From an uncultured Oscillospiraceae bacterium (GTDB lineage: Bacteria > Bacillota > Clostridia > Oscillospirales > Oscillospiraceae), in the NCBI GenBank assembly GCA_910584045.1, contig CAJTYO010000022.1, positions 1 to 38,177 on the forward strand: 38,177 nt of DNA, in the 5' to 3' direction. Shown piece by piece: positions 37,474-38,177 of this stretch. The position numbers and the translations under genes are program-made. Position 1 is the first letter of the stretch. Every line of letters begins with the position of its first letter. The notes below the pieces were generated by a model. The model did not search any database and was not told the origin of the DNA. It saw nothing but the letters and a program-made list of their open reading frames with translations.

Positions 37474-38177
37474 ATGGCTGCTAACAGGATTGAGATAACC
37501 GGATTGAGAAAGCGCTGGCTGGTCAGCTCCCTGAGCCCCATTTTCATTGTGGCTCTGCTGGTGGCGGGGACCTTCTGCGTCGTTATGGCAAATTACTACT
37601 ACAACATGATGCTGGACGGGCTGAAAACCCGGGCCGCCCATGCCAGCGACTATTTCACCACCAACACCATGACCAGCATCGGAGAACTCTACCAGTACGC
37701 CAACAGCTTCGCCGCCGAGTTCTCCGAGCGGGACAAGATGGAGCTGCAGTTCATCACCTCCTCCGGCAAGATTCTAGTCAGCTCCTATGGTCTCACCGCC
37801 GGCATGGCGCCAGGTACGCCGGACATCATCAACGCCTTTCAGAGCAAGGAGATCGAGCCCTTCCGGGGGGTGGACCCCCACACGGGGGAACACATTATGT
37901 CCGTCTGTGCCCCCCTCCTGCTGGACGACCAGGTAGTGGGGGCCATGCGGTACGTGACCAGCATGTCCGCTGTGTCCCGGGAGCTGCTGATCACCGTGGG
38001 CGCGGCCCTCGGCCTGCTGATCCTGGGCATCGGGATGGTGTATGTGTCCAATATGGTCTTCATCAACAACGTGGTGGAGCCCGTGGCGGAGGTGACGGAG
38101 ACGGCCAAGCGCATCGCCGGAGGCAGCTACGGCACCCAGATGGAGAACCACTACCGGGACGAGATCGGCCAGCTCAT
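37474..38177 (+). CDS. Sensor histidine kinase, 3' part beyond the window
   Basis: ATG 37474 with AAAAGGAATT upstream; 234 codons are open to the window edge. It reads MAANRIEITGLRKRWLVSSL, a membrane helix (PIFIVALLVAGTFCVVMANY), an extracytoplasmic single-Cache/dCache-like sensor part (about 45-165; DKMELQFITSSGKILVSSYG, GEHIMSVCAPLLLDDQVVG), a second helix (VGAALGLLILGIGMVYVSNM) and the start of HAMP (VVEPVAEVTETAKRIAGGSY, GTQMENHYRDEIGQL). The kinase core with its His lies outside the window. Partner of the adjacent response regulator. Confidence 0.92.
   Translation, partial: MAANRIEITGLRKRWLVSSLSPIFIVALLVAGTFCVVMANYYYNMMLDGLKTRAAHASDYFTTNTMTSIGELYQYANSFAAEFSERDKMELQFITSSGKILVSSYGLTAGMAPGTPDIINAFQSKEIEPFRGVDPHTGEHIMSVCAPLLLDDQVVGAMRYVTSMSAVSRELLITVGAALGLLILGIGMVYVSNMVFINNVVEPVAEVTETAKRIAGGSYGTQMENHYRDEIGQL

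Overview
The window looks like a piece of chromosome from a GC-rich, low-GC-lineage Gram-positive anaerobe of the Clostridia, most plausibly Oscillospiraceae (Flavonifractor, Oscillibacter or Lawsonibacter type). This is inferred from gene content (Rex, S-layer homology proteins, NCS2 permease, YitT/DUF2179, the GGGtGRT protein, smpB next to ssrA), strong AGGAGG ribosome binding sites and GC-rich codon use. No database search was possible.

Left edge (1-852): remnants of an older mobile element, including a conjugative-element-type sigma factor cut off after about 67 residues. Integrated element (853-10663): a 23-bp direct repeat of the 3' end of the tmRNA gene lies at 853-875 and again at 10641-10663, the real ssrA end. 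The 9.8 kb between them carry a tyrosine integrase beside the right repeat, an XRE repressor, a leftward phage-like replication operon (small HTH proteins, DnaD-like replisome organizer, RecA-fold helicase, Hjc-like nuclease, J-domain-like protein), a leftward ribbon-helix-helix/hicA/hicB/small-protein operon, and a short rightward operon headed by a candidate structured RNA. No capsid, portal, terminase or lysis gene is visible, so it is a satellite-like or stripped prophage-like element. Its two divergent control regions have near-consensus promoters with palindromic operators inside them.

Chromosomal part (10641-38177): ssrA, a cyclophilin and smpB form a leftward trans-translation block. 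A mobile-element scrap with nested inverted repeats follows, then an SPFH protein, a CPBP protease and mutS with a long structured leader. Next are an ECF sigma factor operon with a polymer-like protein, a Fe-S scaffold plus GGGtGRT pair, and an MscS channel / broken phosphotransferase / LPG-synthase-GNAT fusion operon. A purine-type NCS2 permease, a strikingly Cys/Asn/Gly-rich small protein, three secreted SLH proteins interleaved with rex and a coiled-coil protein, a methyltransferase and a YitT transporter come after that. The right end holds three small overlapping genes including a sigma-region-4-like protein, tRNA-Thr and tRNA-Tyr, a LexA/S24-type repressor, and an operon of a calcium-repeat lipoprotein, an OmpR-type response regulator and a sensor kinase cut by the window edge.

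The most unusual material is in the integrated element: the leader RNA that begins at the predicted transcription start, the three TTGCGCAA operators placed inside divergent promoters, the four-gene toxin-antitoxin operon with an embedded 29-bp palindrome, and the phage-like replication module without virion genes.
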